DNA of 64,000 bases, taken from contig NC_091872.1 in the NCBI RefSeq assembly GCF_019399895.1, forward strand, positions 6,270,395-6,334,394, written 5' to 3'. Below are positions 12,499 through 25,400 of the stretch, in pieces. Position numbers and translations under genes: made by a program. The notes beneath the pieces were generated by a model, which saw nothing but the letters and a program-made list of their open reading frames with translations, was not told the DNA's origin and searched no databases. Every line of letters starts with the position of its first letter. The first letter of the stretch is position 1. The stretch is from Cardiocondyla obscurior (lineage: Eukaryota > Arthropoda > Insecta > Hymenoptera > Formicidae).

Positions 12499-12567
12499 CA
12501 TAATCGACAAACTCATATGATGACGAAACTGAAAACGTTTCGCTATCAAATGAGTTTGTCGGTTATG
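12499..12567 (+). ncRNA. Pre-microRNA-like hairpin (69 nt)
   Basis: Two 31-nt arms (12499-12529 and 12537-12567) are separated by a 7-nt loop (TGAAAAC). On the plus strand I count 27 Watson-Crick pairs, two G-U pairs and two mismatches, and pairing stops abruptly outside the stem. A stem of this length with a small loop resembles the geometry of animal primary microRNAs. The arms contain GACAAACTCATATGATGACG (5p side) and TCAAATGAGTTTGTCGGTTA (3p side), neither of which I recognise as a known microRNA. The other possibility is the inverted repeat of a small non-autonomous element. On the minus strand the two G-U pairs become A-C mismatches, so the plus strand folds better. Confidence 0.45.
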
Positions 12568-12714
12568 CTGGTAATTATAATCGACATAGTAATCGTACAC
12601 GATATAGAAAAAAAGAAGAAAAGAGTAATTTAAGTAAGTTCCAGTTTGACTGAACATAGAGTTTCTATTCGACACAAGTCTTACACTCGCGTCGTATTTA
12701 GCTCGAGTTTAAAG

Positions 12715-12737
12715 TATTTTATTTTATTTTATTTTAT
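12715..12737. repeat. (TATTT)n short tandem repeat
   Basis: About four and a half copies of a five-base unit; AT-rich microsatellite. Confidence 0.65.
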
Positions 12738-13467
12738 GTTTTTTGCAATTTTACATTATGGTTCAACAGCGAAGATTGTTTTCTGTGGCGGCAACCACTC
12801 GCGTTTTAACGTCTTTATTATTTCGATTGGATAGTCTAAACGGCACGCTTCGGACTTCGGTGTGAAGTTTCCCTTTCTTTTCAATCACTCGCGCTAACAC
12901 GCTCGCAGGCACTACTAATGCAACTTCTTCAAATGGTATTCAGTTAATAACGTGAAAGTTGGCCGTAAAGCGGCGATAGAATTTTCACTTTGCGATTTCC
13001 TTTTTACCCCTTTCTCCTTTTTTTTTTATTTCTTTTATTTTTTTTTTATTTCCAAGCACAAGACGGCATATGTGTGCATTCCGATAAAACATTTAGGTTT
13101 ATGTTACATTATCGAGACACGTGCCTGGTGATCTCGCAAACAAGTCTCGGACGGTTAAGTTGGAGGCTGCCGGGCAGCTTTGCGAGATGCATCTGCGAAT
13201 CCTTTACGCTATGAGTTACTCGCGGCACGTGGCGACTCGAGTGGTTCGCCGATCAACTGTATAGATTCCGATGCACTGGTGTGCATACGATGTCAGTGCG
13301 CCGGCTGGTTTGTTCAGGTCTGCGATGGTATTTGCTAAACGTGCCTGCGTGCGTGTGCGTGCACGTAACCGACTCTCGCACACGAGCGAAGTCAAAGTTC
13401 AGTCACTCCGTAACCTCCTTTCGATCGAAACTATTACACACTAGCCAGCGATTCTCAACCGGCAGGA

Positions 13468-13676
13468 TTTTATTTATTTATTAATCTTTTTTTTTTTTTT
13501 ACTTTCATTCTCGTTAAAGTCTCGCGACGTCACGTTCGCCGGAATCGTCGAACACCTTTACTCACCGCGACATTTTATTAATCGGTTGAGGAACGAGACG
13601 TCAAATTTCCGCGAGATATTCTCCCTCGTGTTCCTGCATGTACGAAAGATTTTTTTATTTATTTATTAATCTTTTT
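13468..13676. repeat. Direct duplication of a 21-bp AT-rich motif 186 nt apart
   Basis: TTTATTTATTTATTAATCTT occurs near 13470 and again near 13656, both preceded by a GAT-T run and followed by more T. It may be a small duplication or parallel microsatellite growth. Confidence 0.45.
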
Positions 13677-13979
13677 CTTATCATATCTGTCCCTGTTATC
13701 GAATCGGAAACCGCACGAAATTGAGGGAACTAACTTGTCGCCCAGGCGCTGTTATTTTATCCGCTTGCGAATTTATTACGTCATCGGGCGCGACTAAATT
13801 TTACCCCCCCGAGTTGCAATCGAGTCGTGCAATTTCTCCAAGATGCCACTCCTTCATTAGGTTAATGTACTTGATGAAACGCTTTCACTCTCTTTCGCTT
13901 TCGCGGTGAAAACAGTAGAACGTAACCGATTTAAGCCGCAAGACATATAACGGACGTACGTACGTTGCGGAATACGACC

Positions 13980-14000
13980 CGCTACGTGTATCACGTAGCG
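13980..14000. repeat. Perfect 9-bp inverted repeat with paired TACGTG sites
   Basis: CGCTACGTG and CACGTAGCG flank a 3-nt TAT spacer. Each arm contains TACGTG, the core recognised by bHLH-PAS dimers with the ARNT/Tango subunit. It could be a dimer-of-dimers binding site or a cruciform-prone palindrome. Confidence 0.45.
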
Positions 14001-17000
14001 AAATAATTACTTGCACCATTCTGGCCAATTACGATGCTCTAACGATCATTAACTTCAGCGGACGCGCGGAAGATTGAAGGGAAACAAATTACTCTCGAAC
14101 AGTAGATTGCAATCGCGGGTGTAGACGCGTTACTTTCGCGAAGATGCAAACGAGAAAAGCTTTTACGATATAAAGACGCCGAATCGATAGCACCCATCGA
14201 TGACGAAACGCGCCGCGAGTTGCCGGGACATGTAACAGATATGCGCTCGAATCGCGCACCGCGCAAATCTATAACGCGCCCTAATCTTACGGGATTCTAT
14301 CCCGGAAATTGTGCAACCATCGCAATCACAGTCGACTACGCTCCCGCGTTATTCGTTGTCTTGTTAGGTAATGGAATTTTACTTCCCAATTTCGACACTT
14401 CCAATTGCATAAGGACCTATATGTAGAGTGATATAACCGAGATCGACACTCGATTTTTTTATTTTTACATCCCTAATTGGTAGGAATATCGAATCGTCAA
14501 ACGGCGCTGCCGAGAAAACTGAGCAAACTCTCTGGTTTTATTAATATGTATTTCTTCCTGAGAATCTTCATTAAAAAAAAAAAAAAAAGGAATTAATAAA
14601 TTAGAAAAAAAATTTTTTTGAGCGAGTATAAATCTTGAATGATTCGCGTTTTCTTCGCAAGAATATAACGTTTTATTTTTCTAAAATCGTATACGTACGA
14701 AAAAAACTTTGTATGCAAAAGCTGCCCGAGTATTTTTTTTTTTCCAGTGCTCGGGCTTACGATGTTTAACGCTACGTCACAATCGGGTAAAATCACATCT
14801 CCCCGCGTCCGTTATCGGAAGAATTTAAAATTTATCATGCTTCCTCAGGTTTAATTGATCTGATCAAGGATCGATAGCTCTCTGTAGCCCCGTTACGACG
14901 GTTGGAACGCGATGCCGGCGCGCGAAAGTAAAAGTAGGCGGGCAGCACGCGTTGAACTGCTTGAAACGCGTCCTCGAACGGTCGCTGCACCACGAGGAGT
15001 TACCCCGGCCTCCGTGTTGAGCAATCAGTCCGGTAACTGTAGTTCAGTTTCGCTTTGGCTTTCAGAAATTTCTCGAACGTTTTGAGACATATCGTCCCAA
15101 AAGATTCAACCTCCCGGCAATACTTGATCGGCATTTTACTCCTTAAAATCAATGAAAGCCCTCGGAGTTCAAGTTTTTATTTTATTTTACTTTCTTTTTT
15201 TTTTTTTCTTCATAGTCGTTTATCGAACGCTTTTAATAGATTAAACTTTCATTGAAAAACAAAGGTTGAACGTTTTCCTCAAGCTTTGCATTAATTTACG
15301 CCGTTATTAAAAAAAGCGGCAGGAAAATTGTAACAGTTAATTATTTTTCTTATCCGAAATTTTATGTAAATTTTTTTATTCCTTTGATTATCTCTTGTTA
15401 TCTATCTTTCTATATCGCGGTGCGCCTCAAATTCTTCCAGACCTTGGGAGACTATTTGGAACTTTCCGTTGATATCGCGAACGATCGGTCGCTTATAGCG
15501 AGGAGGTCCTGTTGGACACCGTTTCACGAACAGTGGCTGCGTTCGGTGGGAGCTTATTCGGTCGTTGGGTTGCGTTGAGCAAGCCGAGAGCGAGCAGCAG
15601 TCACCTCGATAGCGAATGTTGAACCCGCGAGAATCTAGGCCAGCTCACTGACACACCGCGTATACGAAAGGCGAGCGTATTAACACACGCGAGTCGGTAC
15701 GTACGTATCAGCTCCGGTGCGATGTGTGAGTGCATGCAAGTGCGAACGAATGGATAGTGTATCGAGGATCGTCAAGGATTTTCAAACGAATGAACTTTGA
15801 ATTGGAAAATTTTCTAAACGAGCACCGTTCGCTTCGAATTTGTCGTTACGCTCCCTTTGAAATGATCCACCCCCTCCCCCTCCCCCCAGTCTTCCTATTC
15901 CGAATCAAGCTCGGTCACTCGGTTCAAACGAAGGCCGAAACGTGCAATTAATTAATTGTTATGGGAGGGTAATTGAAATGAATTAATCGTTGCGATTCGC
16001 GAGCGGGGCGAGTTCGGCGCAGCGCCGAAGGAAAGTACGGAGAGCAGAGCCCGTGTGTACGTATGCGCGATGCGTGCCAGTAACGCCGAAAGTGTCCCAC
16101 TAACGCGAGAGAACAACGACCTGGCAAGTCTCTCTCGCTATCCCTGCTCTCCTCTCCCCGTACCCCGGCCCATCCTCTCCGTCCTCCGCACTTTGCGTCA
16201 TCAAACGCCTCTAATAACGTACTGTCGTTGTCGCTCGGCTCGATACAAGCCCGACCCGTTTTGCTCGCGGGAATTAGCGGAGAATTTCGCTCGGTTTTTG
16301 CCAACACTTTCGTTGCGAGAGTAACGCCGCGCGAATGTGGAGCTGCGAAAAATCAATTTAGAGAAAATTTGGAATCGAAAAATTGAAATCGAATAATTAT
16401 TTTTTTTTATTTAATAAAAAAGCGTATCACGTACCTAAAATAAAATAATAACGGTGATGTATAATAGTTTATTTGTACCGATTTGCGTTGGTTTTTTTTT
16501 TCGGGACGATCTTTTTAATCCGGAGCTGAAAAATTCCGGTTTCATTAATGCGTTTATCGAACGAGTCGCCGTCTTCGTATCATTAAAGAGAGCGGAAGTC
16601 GTTCGTAAAAATGTTTGCCGTCGGAATCGTAAGCTGCCGCTTCGAATCGCGAATACTTATTCCGGCTTTCTCGCTCGGTGGAAGATAGATTTGTTGGTGC
16701 TCGATCGACTATTATGAAACGGCGAATTCATGCCGTAGCGCGGACGTCGAACTCGAAGTCCGTTCACAACGTTACGAAATCAGGAACTTTCGAGTCCGCG
16801 TGTGCGTTTGTTACACCACAGCGAATTTCTAAGAAATTCACTCTCGAAGTGATAGACTTATTAATTTTGCACCGCGATTATTGTTTCGTCCGTTATCGGC
16901 TATTCGATTATAATGCGGATCATTATTTCGATCTTCTATTATATTTCAAGATTCCGCGTCTTCAAAGCCCTCCCGCCGTTTCTCTCCCGGTCTCTCTCAG

Positions 17001-19181
17001 GCGCCAAACGAGATAACGAGGATCGTAAACATTAATCGCTTCTGAAGTGCTCTACGAGAAACGGATTCTGTTCAATGCATTCATCGTTTGAGTTTCATCC
17101 GCGCTAGAAAGCACCAAGGATAAATCCGCCCACGGATAGGCGAAGCGGTTCGTAGTCGCGAAACAGGCAGGCAGCCGTTGTGAAATTCATTAGCGGCTGA
17201 ATGCAGGCACGCAAGCCTGATCGCGAGGCTCCAATCTTATTGCTAAAACTGCCGCTTAGATAACGCGAAGAAATGAATATCCATTCAATGCCGCTCGCCT
17301 TTATTCATTTACGCCAGTCGCGCATAAATCTCGGCGGTGCGCGAGCAAAACATTTACGTTGGATTAATATTCTGGAATTAATCGGACAGGTCGTTTAATA
17401 ATTTTTTTTTCTTTTTATTTTCTATATCGCAAAAAAAAAAAAAAAAGAGGAAACCGCATGACTTCACTAGAAGGTTTAAATATTGAGAAATGAAACGTTG
17501 CTCTGCCTCTTCTCGTTGAATCTCTCCGTCTCGAATGCCATTTTCTTAATAATATTGCATAGAGATATCATTTATTTTCGTTATCGGTCGTTGCTACCGT
17601 TTTACGTCACAACGCAAATATCTTACAATAACAGACCACCGCGCTAAATGTTATTCGAGTATTAGAGTGGTACACGGGTATATTATTAATTTTAATATTT
17701 TTATCGTCGTAATTAAAGTTTCGAGGATCCGGCAAGAAAGTATCTGCAATAAATCACTCGATGATGTGTAATTCCTGCTATATCTAACATTGTAATCACA
17801 TGCACGTACATATATTACGGATATCGCACTCGTCGTGTGTGATACGCTTTCGTGCTCTACAAAACAAACTCTTTTATATTTTTTAGATACGCGCTCACAT
17901 TAGGATAAATCGGTCTTTCTAAAAGTAGAACGTTACCATCTGGTAACAATAAAAATGATAGTAATTTAAAAATGTAATTTAAAAAAAAAAATGACATTTA
18001 AAAGGTCGTGAAGATTATAATTTAGACATTCAAATCAAATCAAAAACCATCTCGAGATCTTCGAAAATAAATTCGAGTTATTTTTATTATTGCAAAGGGC
18101 CGAGGAAATAGTTTCAAACGCGAGCTCGGAGGGGAAAGAGAAGGAAAAAAAAGAAAAAAAATTACGTTTGTTGTCTATCGATACGGTAAGACTGTGAAAG
18201 CACCCTAAGGCGCAAAAACGAATTGCGCGGCCAAGCCGCTCACCCCGTCCTCGACGGCGGTGGTTCGTCGTCCGCGCACGGCCTTCGGAAATGGGGACGT
18301 TCGCTAGCAAGCAGTCTCGTGGATCCGAAAGAGGAACGGCGACAGCGACATTAAGAGTCGGACGGAACGAGCGGTAGATAGCAGGAGCGAAGAAGACAGA
18401 CGAGAAGACGCGAGATAAAGGCACCGGGAAAAAAAAAAGAAAAAAAAAAAAAGAAGGAAGGCTCCACCGGGAGGATATTTTCAAGGGGACAGTTTTCACT
18501 CGGCGGTTCGTTCGACTGTCGCGAATAACAGCCCGAAAGAAAGAAGGCAGAAAAGACAGGATGGAATCAATTCAACACATGTATATGTATACACATATCC
18601 GTTTCTCCTTCTATGGAGCAGAGCTCTGCCCGCCTCGCTATCAGGGCGCAATGCACTCTCGGCAAGACCTTGTCCTGGCCAGTGGCTTTCAACGGATTAC
18701 CGCCGTTCCGAAGCGGAGTGCCGGCGACATTATGGTTACGCATCGCATGCAATCCGACTTGTCGTTTTATACCAACGACCCGACGAGCGAAGCGCGGCGC
18801 TCGCGGAGCCGTGCTAAGCGAATTCTAAAACCCGGCGGTGTTATATCATCCGAAAGTAGATTCAGATGTTGAGAGTTAATTGCGCGGATGAGTACGCGCG
18901 TGTACGCGTCCGCGATATTTGTCTGGGATCTCTTTCTCTCCAACCCTTCTTCGTATACCGCGGCTCTCCTCCGCAATAACTCGGCGGTGCGTATAGTTGT
19001 CAGAAGTGCGCGCACAATGTAGCTGGATGGTGCGAATGTATATTACGCGACAAATATGCCGTGGCGGAGTAACGACTCGAGAGGGACGCGGGTTGTCCGA
19101 ATAAATCAATGGCGGCACCGAGGCCGGGGCGTTGAAAAGTAGGGCTGAAATGCCGCGCGAAAAGAAAAGAAGTTTGCCATA

Positions 19182-19202
19182 TTTTTTTTTTTTTTTTTTT
19201 TT
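19182..19202. repeat. 21-nt T run
   Basis: Simple homopolymer between two GC-rich segments; the AG-free 3' flank shows it is not an acceptor. Confidence 0.75.
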
Positions 19203-22200
19203 CCGCGAGTCACGGTTGCGGCAACGCGAGCCGCCACGGCGCGAAAGTTGTCTTTCGCCTTCGCGTTATCATTGTCGATGACGTTCGTTCGTCCGTGTGT
19301 GCGTCCGTGTCCAATGTCCTTTCAAACCCCTTAATCGCAAATGGAATATGCGCCCCCGATTTCGAAGGCCGCTCGGGCAACGCACCGAGTGTCGGTCAAC
19401 GGAATGATCTGTTCTAACCGTCGGTCTTAAGGCACTCCTCACACCAAATCGCTTTCTTCTCGTCGATCTTCCCCATCGCGTGTCCGACCCCTAGCACTCG
19501 TCTTAATTTTCACGTTAATAATTAGGCCTGATTAAATTAATTAGCTTAGATAAGATTAAATTAATTAAATTAAACGAAGCCTCTTGTTTGTCTTTCATAC
19601 GTCAAAAAGTTTTTTTTTTTCTCCCTTTTTTTTATTCGTCTCGTTAATGACTTTTGAATATATATTTGGCGCTCATTAAATATAACTATAGTAGATTATT
19701 TTACGCCGTAAACGTTACAATTGCATTATCCGCGAGCACGCGAAATTAATTAACGTAGTACGGACTTGAGCCAGAAGACAGCTTCACCGGGCGACGTCAT
19801 TTTCGCTATTGTTCTTTTCCTCGTTTCTAATCAGTCGATTTGCCACGTAGCTGTACCGCAGCACTCGAGAAAGCATGCATCGTGCAGCTGAATGCGCACA
19901 GGTTGACTCGGCTGGTTGAGTGAGCGAGCGAAGATGACGTCAGAGCGGAGTTGCAGCGCCCTAGATCGAGGGAGGTCACCGTGTGCCAGGCCGATGGCCC
20001 GCCGAGGTCGTACCCTCGGTCTCTCCGCGTCGAGTGCGCTTTTCGTCTAGCCGTTTCTAGGCTAGGCTGGGCCACGTCTCCAGAACGTGGGAGGCCGTCG
20101 AGTTACAGCCTCGGAAATCCGATATATCATCTAATAATGCTCTAGGTCACCCAGGTACTCCGAGAAGTGCGATCGTCTTGACCACAAAGGGCTTAAGAAT
20201 CGTGATATCGCGCCGCTCGTTCTTTTATTCGAGATCGGCGAGCCTATCGATTTGAAAAAAAAATATTCTAAATATAGTCTCGCGGAACTTTAAATCATCT
20301 GAGAATCATCGGAATATTTCTATCGTTTACCGAGAAACTGAGAGATTCGTGAGATCGTCCGAATTTCGGAGGTTCGGGGAGCTCGAGAAATTCGAGACGC
20401 CAGTTAGAGACTCGTGTGACTTTTTGGAAGATTAACGCGTTACCTAATCTCTCATTGAAATGTGCTATTTACCTCAATTGTTCTCGTTATAGATCGCGCA
20501 TGTTCATTTTTAATCAAACGAATTGCTCTGCCTCGCGGAGACGATCACCGCGCGCGATCGTTTGATCGTGGAACCGCGGTGAAGGGTGAAGAGAACCTTC
20601 CGCCAGTGGAACAATGTACCGCCGTGAACTCTCGGCGTCTCTGTGCCACCGCGGAATCGCGTGTCATGTACGTCAAGTGCAAAGATGCATTCACTGCAGA
20701 TGCTCGCGCGCGGCCACGCTCGTACCGAGAGAATCTTTAGCGTTATCTTTCGCCGCGATCCGCCCGCGTTCGCGCTTACTTATCGCCGGACAGTCGTCGT
20801 TCTCGCTCGCGTATTCAGAAAATCAGATAGAGCTCGATCCATTTGTCGAATCGAGTAAAGGTATACCAATAAATTGAAACAGATATCTTATACATTCTCT
20901 CTCCTTGCTCTTTGCCTATAATAATAAGTTTAATCGGATGACGAAATGAAAGAGATAAATTATATATCTTACGTTACGATCGTTGGAAGTTTATTAATAA
21001 CGTAGCGCGATTGTGTGTCGCTATCCTGTAAACTGAAAATCGTACGGATCTAATTTTCATTATGAGCGCGAAGGCGATGATAGAATTCCGTTTATCTAGT
21101 TTAGCATGTAATTATCGGGACGTGTAACGCGCGGGAGAGGAAAAGGATCGTGACGAAACGTAATTGAGATCTTTTTTTTTTTCTTTTTCTCCTTTTTTTC
21201 TATTTTTTCCTCCGCCTTCTGCTGACGTTACACTAGAATTTACGCGTCACTTGTGCCCGACGTATAATTTTCCTGGAGAGCGGGCGCCGCGTATCTGTCC
21301 GTGTATCTCGTGCGCGTCTTAAACCACACATCGGTCGCATTAGCGTCAGTTTAATCTCTCGAGCGGGTGTGGCGGTGTACAAAGTGCAGCCATTTGTCAT
21401 TCGAAAACTCTTAGAATCATGAGGCAATTGTTGGCGGCGATATCCTTTCTCCAACTTGGCTCTCGAGCCGCGGTTCAGCACATGCAACTCCCTTTCTTGT
21501 ATTTTCCCTTTCTTTCTTTCTTTCTTTTTTTTTTTTTTAATCTTCGACAAAAGATAACGTCTCGAATCTATGATTTCATTAATATTCCATTTGTATCAAA
21601 GGCTGCAGGATTTTAACGAGATCGAGCGGCGCGTTCTAGCGAAGTGTCTGCGCGCGCAAAAATAGCGAAGGGTCACCGGCCCAACGTGCGAATCCCGACC
21701 GAGAAGAGGTGGACGATCAATTGCTCAGGCGGATCATGTTTACCTGCGCACGGCTGCGTTCCGTGACGAATAAACCGCGTATGCAATTTCGATGTAGCCT
21801 GTCCTAGTGCGCGGACATTCACCCCCGCGAGTCGAAGATCTCCGATCGGAGGCGAGGTTCCGCGAGATCCCTGAGAAAATCCAGTCGAGTTACTTCGCCG
21901 GGTTGCAAAATTTTCTTTTTGTTCAAAGTTCAATTTTCGGATTTATCTCTTCACGTTTCTCTCCCGACGGGCGTGGAAACCAAAAGAGGTGCCGCGATAA
22001 CACGGGGCCGCAGGATTGTTAATTGCAAAAAGCCAAACGTGAGATTTAACGAACTGGCTTTACCTTTCTCCCTGCGTGTTCAGCCTTACTTCTAAGGTTT
22101 CTCGCGACCGATCGGATTGATTATTACGGCAAAAAAAAAAAGAGAGAAAAAAAAAGGGGCGCACTTGACTTACTTCTCGGTTATTGAGGCCTTCGCGCGA

Positions 22201-22368
22201 TTGTACTTAAATTTAATAGAAATATTTTGCCGCGCCGGGTAGATATACTCTGACCCGTCTCTGAATATTCCAACGCCGTGCTCTCGGCCGGCGCGATCGA
22301 CCTCGACGACGGAGAACGGAGGACGTTGCACTTTGACCGTATCTAATATAAGACACACTGCACGCGAG

Positions 22369-22408
22369 TATAAATACGGCGGCTAATAGAGTTGACGAAA
22401 TCATTAGC
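22369..22408 (+). promoter_or_regulatory. TATAAATA plus initiator-like motif
   Basis: TATAAATA (22369-22376) is followed by TCATTA (22401-22406), whose A would be +1 with the TATA box starting at -34. Downstream the ATGs open only very short frames. It might start a non-coding RNA, or be chance in AT-rich DNA. Confidence 0.2.
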
Positions 22409-25400
22409 GTATCGCTACATTTTCGTCGTTGCTCTGGTACTTATTTGAGAAAGATCCCTAATGGATTTACTGCTGAATTTAATGTTTTATACATTCTTTT
22501 TTTTTTATTCTATTTAAAAGCTCTTACGACGACTTAAAATTAGATTTCACTTTTTTTACTTATCTGATTAAGTATCTAGATAAAATACGAATATTTTATA
22601 AACTTTATATATTTTCTGTTGATTTTTTTCCAATGAATTTACTTTTGTCTTTTTCCTTTTTTTTTTTTTTTTTTCTTTAGAAAATACTACTTTAGGTATC
22701 TTTCATATAAATAATTCTAGGATAGCTGTTATTCTTGCGCAGGCATGACGATTGCAACGCGAGAAGACCGTTAGGTACGCAGTGAAAGGACTTGATGCGT
22801 TTGAAATTAAGTGTAACGTTATAAGTATTACGAGGTAATAATGTCGCGTTACTATTCGCTTTTTAATGACGCCCCGCCACTGATATTAATACCAAGGATT
22901 AAACGATTTGCGGTAAATTCGACGATAAAATAGAAATAGATTAAACGAATGTAACGAAATAACGTGAATAAAATAACAAGGTGCAACTGAAAAAAGTAGA
23001 AACGAAGTCTCATATTTGCGTACAACCAAAAATATAATAACGGCGGATATCGAATTAAATTTTTTTTTTTTTAAATAGAAATAAGGTATTGAGAAAATGT
23101 AATTTTTCGCGATAGCCCGATCGGACTTGCACGAGATGCATTTTATCTTCGACTGCGTCACAATTAACGGCCGTTACTACACCCGGGTCCGGGCCCACCT
23201 AAAGCGGGGTCGCTTTTTTATCAGCGGAACAGATTGACAGGCATAATGATAGCGCTAGTTAAAGCCGTGCAACCGAAACTGGCTGGTACACAGGGGGGGT
23301 TTCGACAGTCGCATAAATCCGCGGTTCGATCTGTCGATAAACGGCCGCGCGGGGCCGGATCGTTGCAAGGCGGTGAAAACGCACTTACGACAACGCGCCG
23401 TTGACAGCCCAAGGGGTGAAGGAACTTTATCTAACCGGCGACTATCCGGTAGCGTAACGTCTGGTATAACGTAACGCCCGCTAACGCATTACGTAGAGGA
23501 GTTACGACGTCTGGCTTTCTGCACTTTCGGCCTAGTTTTGGCGAGACATATCCTATCTGCCTATCTATCTGAGAATTTCTTCGCCTCCTCCGTTTTCTCC
23601 TGGCGCGCTCGGCCGGTTCTCTGAGTTTTATCGCCGCTTTTTTTTTTCTTTCTTTTTCTTTTTTTTTTTTTTTCGCGCGGCAAGAGCCGTTTGACCATGC
23701 AACGGGGCTTATGTCACCCTCAGTCTATTTGAAGCCCAGGAATGTGCGCTATTTAAAGACGAATAGAATGGAAATCCAACGTCACGATTACGAATCTGCT
23801 TTGCAACGATATTAAAGCGGTCTCGCCTTCTCTTGCGAAATCGATGCTGCATTTCGCAGTTCGTTTAATGACTGTCGCATAGTACTCGTTGTATATTTAC
23901 GCTCGATTTTATTTTTATCAAATTGATTCTGTTTTTACAATCTCGCGGATATTTTCGAACCGCGTGGGGCCAGGCGTGCGTGCGTGTTCTCACGCGCTTC
24001 TATATGTCGCATTGTCGATTGGGAATACTGATTGTGAAATATAGAGAAGAAAATTGTAGGCCGAACAATGTTACTTGCAACGAGCGCGAAGAAGAATAGA
24101 TAGAATAGATAAAAATATTTTTTTTTTTTTAGAGAAACATAGAATCTACGATGTTTGTATTATTCTGCGTATAAAAATTAATTTTTTTTTTATTTAATTG
24201 AGCGCGGTTGAAATTAATTTTGTTACGAGCAAGATATTTCATTCGCTCGTTATACCAAGTCCACGCAAAATTGCTGGCCGATGCATTTCCATCTCGCTTC
24301 GTTTCCAAGTTTGGATGTAGGATAGACTTTCCCGACCTAATCGTTCCAGTCAACCTACCTCGGTAGCCTACACTCTTATATTGTAGTTACATTGCGAAAC
24401 AAGTACGAGTCCCAGTTACCCACATTCTGTGCCAGATATTGCTCGCTAATTAAACAATCGACGGTTTGGCGTTCTTATTTCGAGATATTACAATACGAAC
24501 AGCCGCGCATAAAAATACGCAAAGAAATCGAAGTTTTTCGATAATGTCAGAAAATAGCGCTTTCTTTTAAACTACGTTTTTGTTTGCGCGTTTAAAGGCG
24601 CAACTATACGCTTAAATTCACAAACTGAAACAGTCGTCTTATCTCTCGGTCTTTTTTTTTTTTTCTCAGAAACAGTACGAGTCGTAGTACACACGTTCGC
24701 AATATGCGTTGCGAATGCACGGCGTGGGACAATTTGTGGGTGATAGAAATGATAAAAATGTTTACCACGGTGCTCCGTTTGAGGCTTCGTAAAAAAAAAC
24801 AAAAAAAAACAGGGAACTAGTTTCAAATCAATAATCAGACGCGAGATATTCAGACGTCTGTGCACTTTCTCAATAAGCATCGCACGTGGGAGTTGGGCTG
24901 CGAGTTTCGTAATTACCAGGCTTACTTCTAGGACATTATCTCGCGCGTGTATCGAGCGGCGCGGACTGCACCTGAAAAATTTCTCGCGGACGGTGGGCAG
25001 CGATTGCTACGCGGAAAGTGTCCCACGCAAACTTTGCTAGGCAGCTGACATTGCATAGACATCTATTCTGACCGGCTGCATATCACAGCCCTGTCCATTG
25101 TCCGCGTTGCAAGTAGGCCTGGGCACGGGAATGCAATAAAATCGTCTCTCCCGTGATGCCGATACGCGGATAACATTTATGCAAGATGAATTTAAATTTC
25201 TCCAACTGCAGTTGCTCGATTAATTTCTTTCTCCACTCGACTATTTGCCAATCTTGAAACCGCGTAACTTTATAAGCTTCATCAAACTCATAACAATTTT
25301 TTTTTTAATTTATTTGAGGAACTGATGCGTTAATTAATAATATTTACGTAATGTCCAAAATGATAACGCCTTTCGAGAAGTTACTCGCGATCGATTTATT

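Larger units (their letters stand above)
11464..17990. other. Non-coding interval with hairpin and palindrome
   Basis: Outside the hairpin (12499-12567), the TATTT repeat and the inverted TACGTG pair (13980-14000) I see no gene. GC-rich parts near 14.9-16.3 kb hold many chance frames without starts or splice sites. TTTCTCTCCCGGTCTCTCAG-type sequence near 16980 is acceptor-like but is followed by stops. Confidence 0.45.

Noticed and set aside
18035..18499. 154-codon minus-strand ORF
   Set aside because: Both ends are Phe/Ser runs produced by A-rich tracts on the plus strand; no domain, splice context or homology is recognisable.
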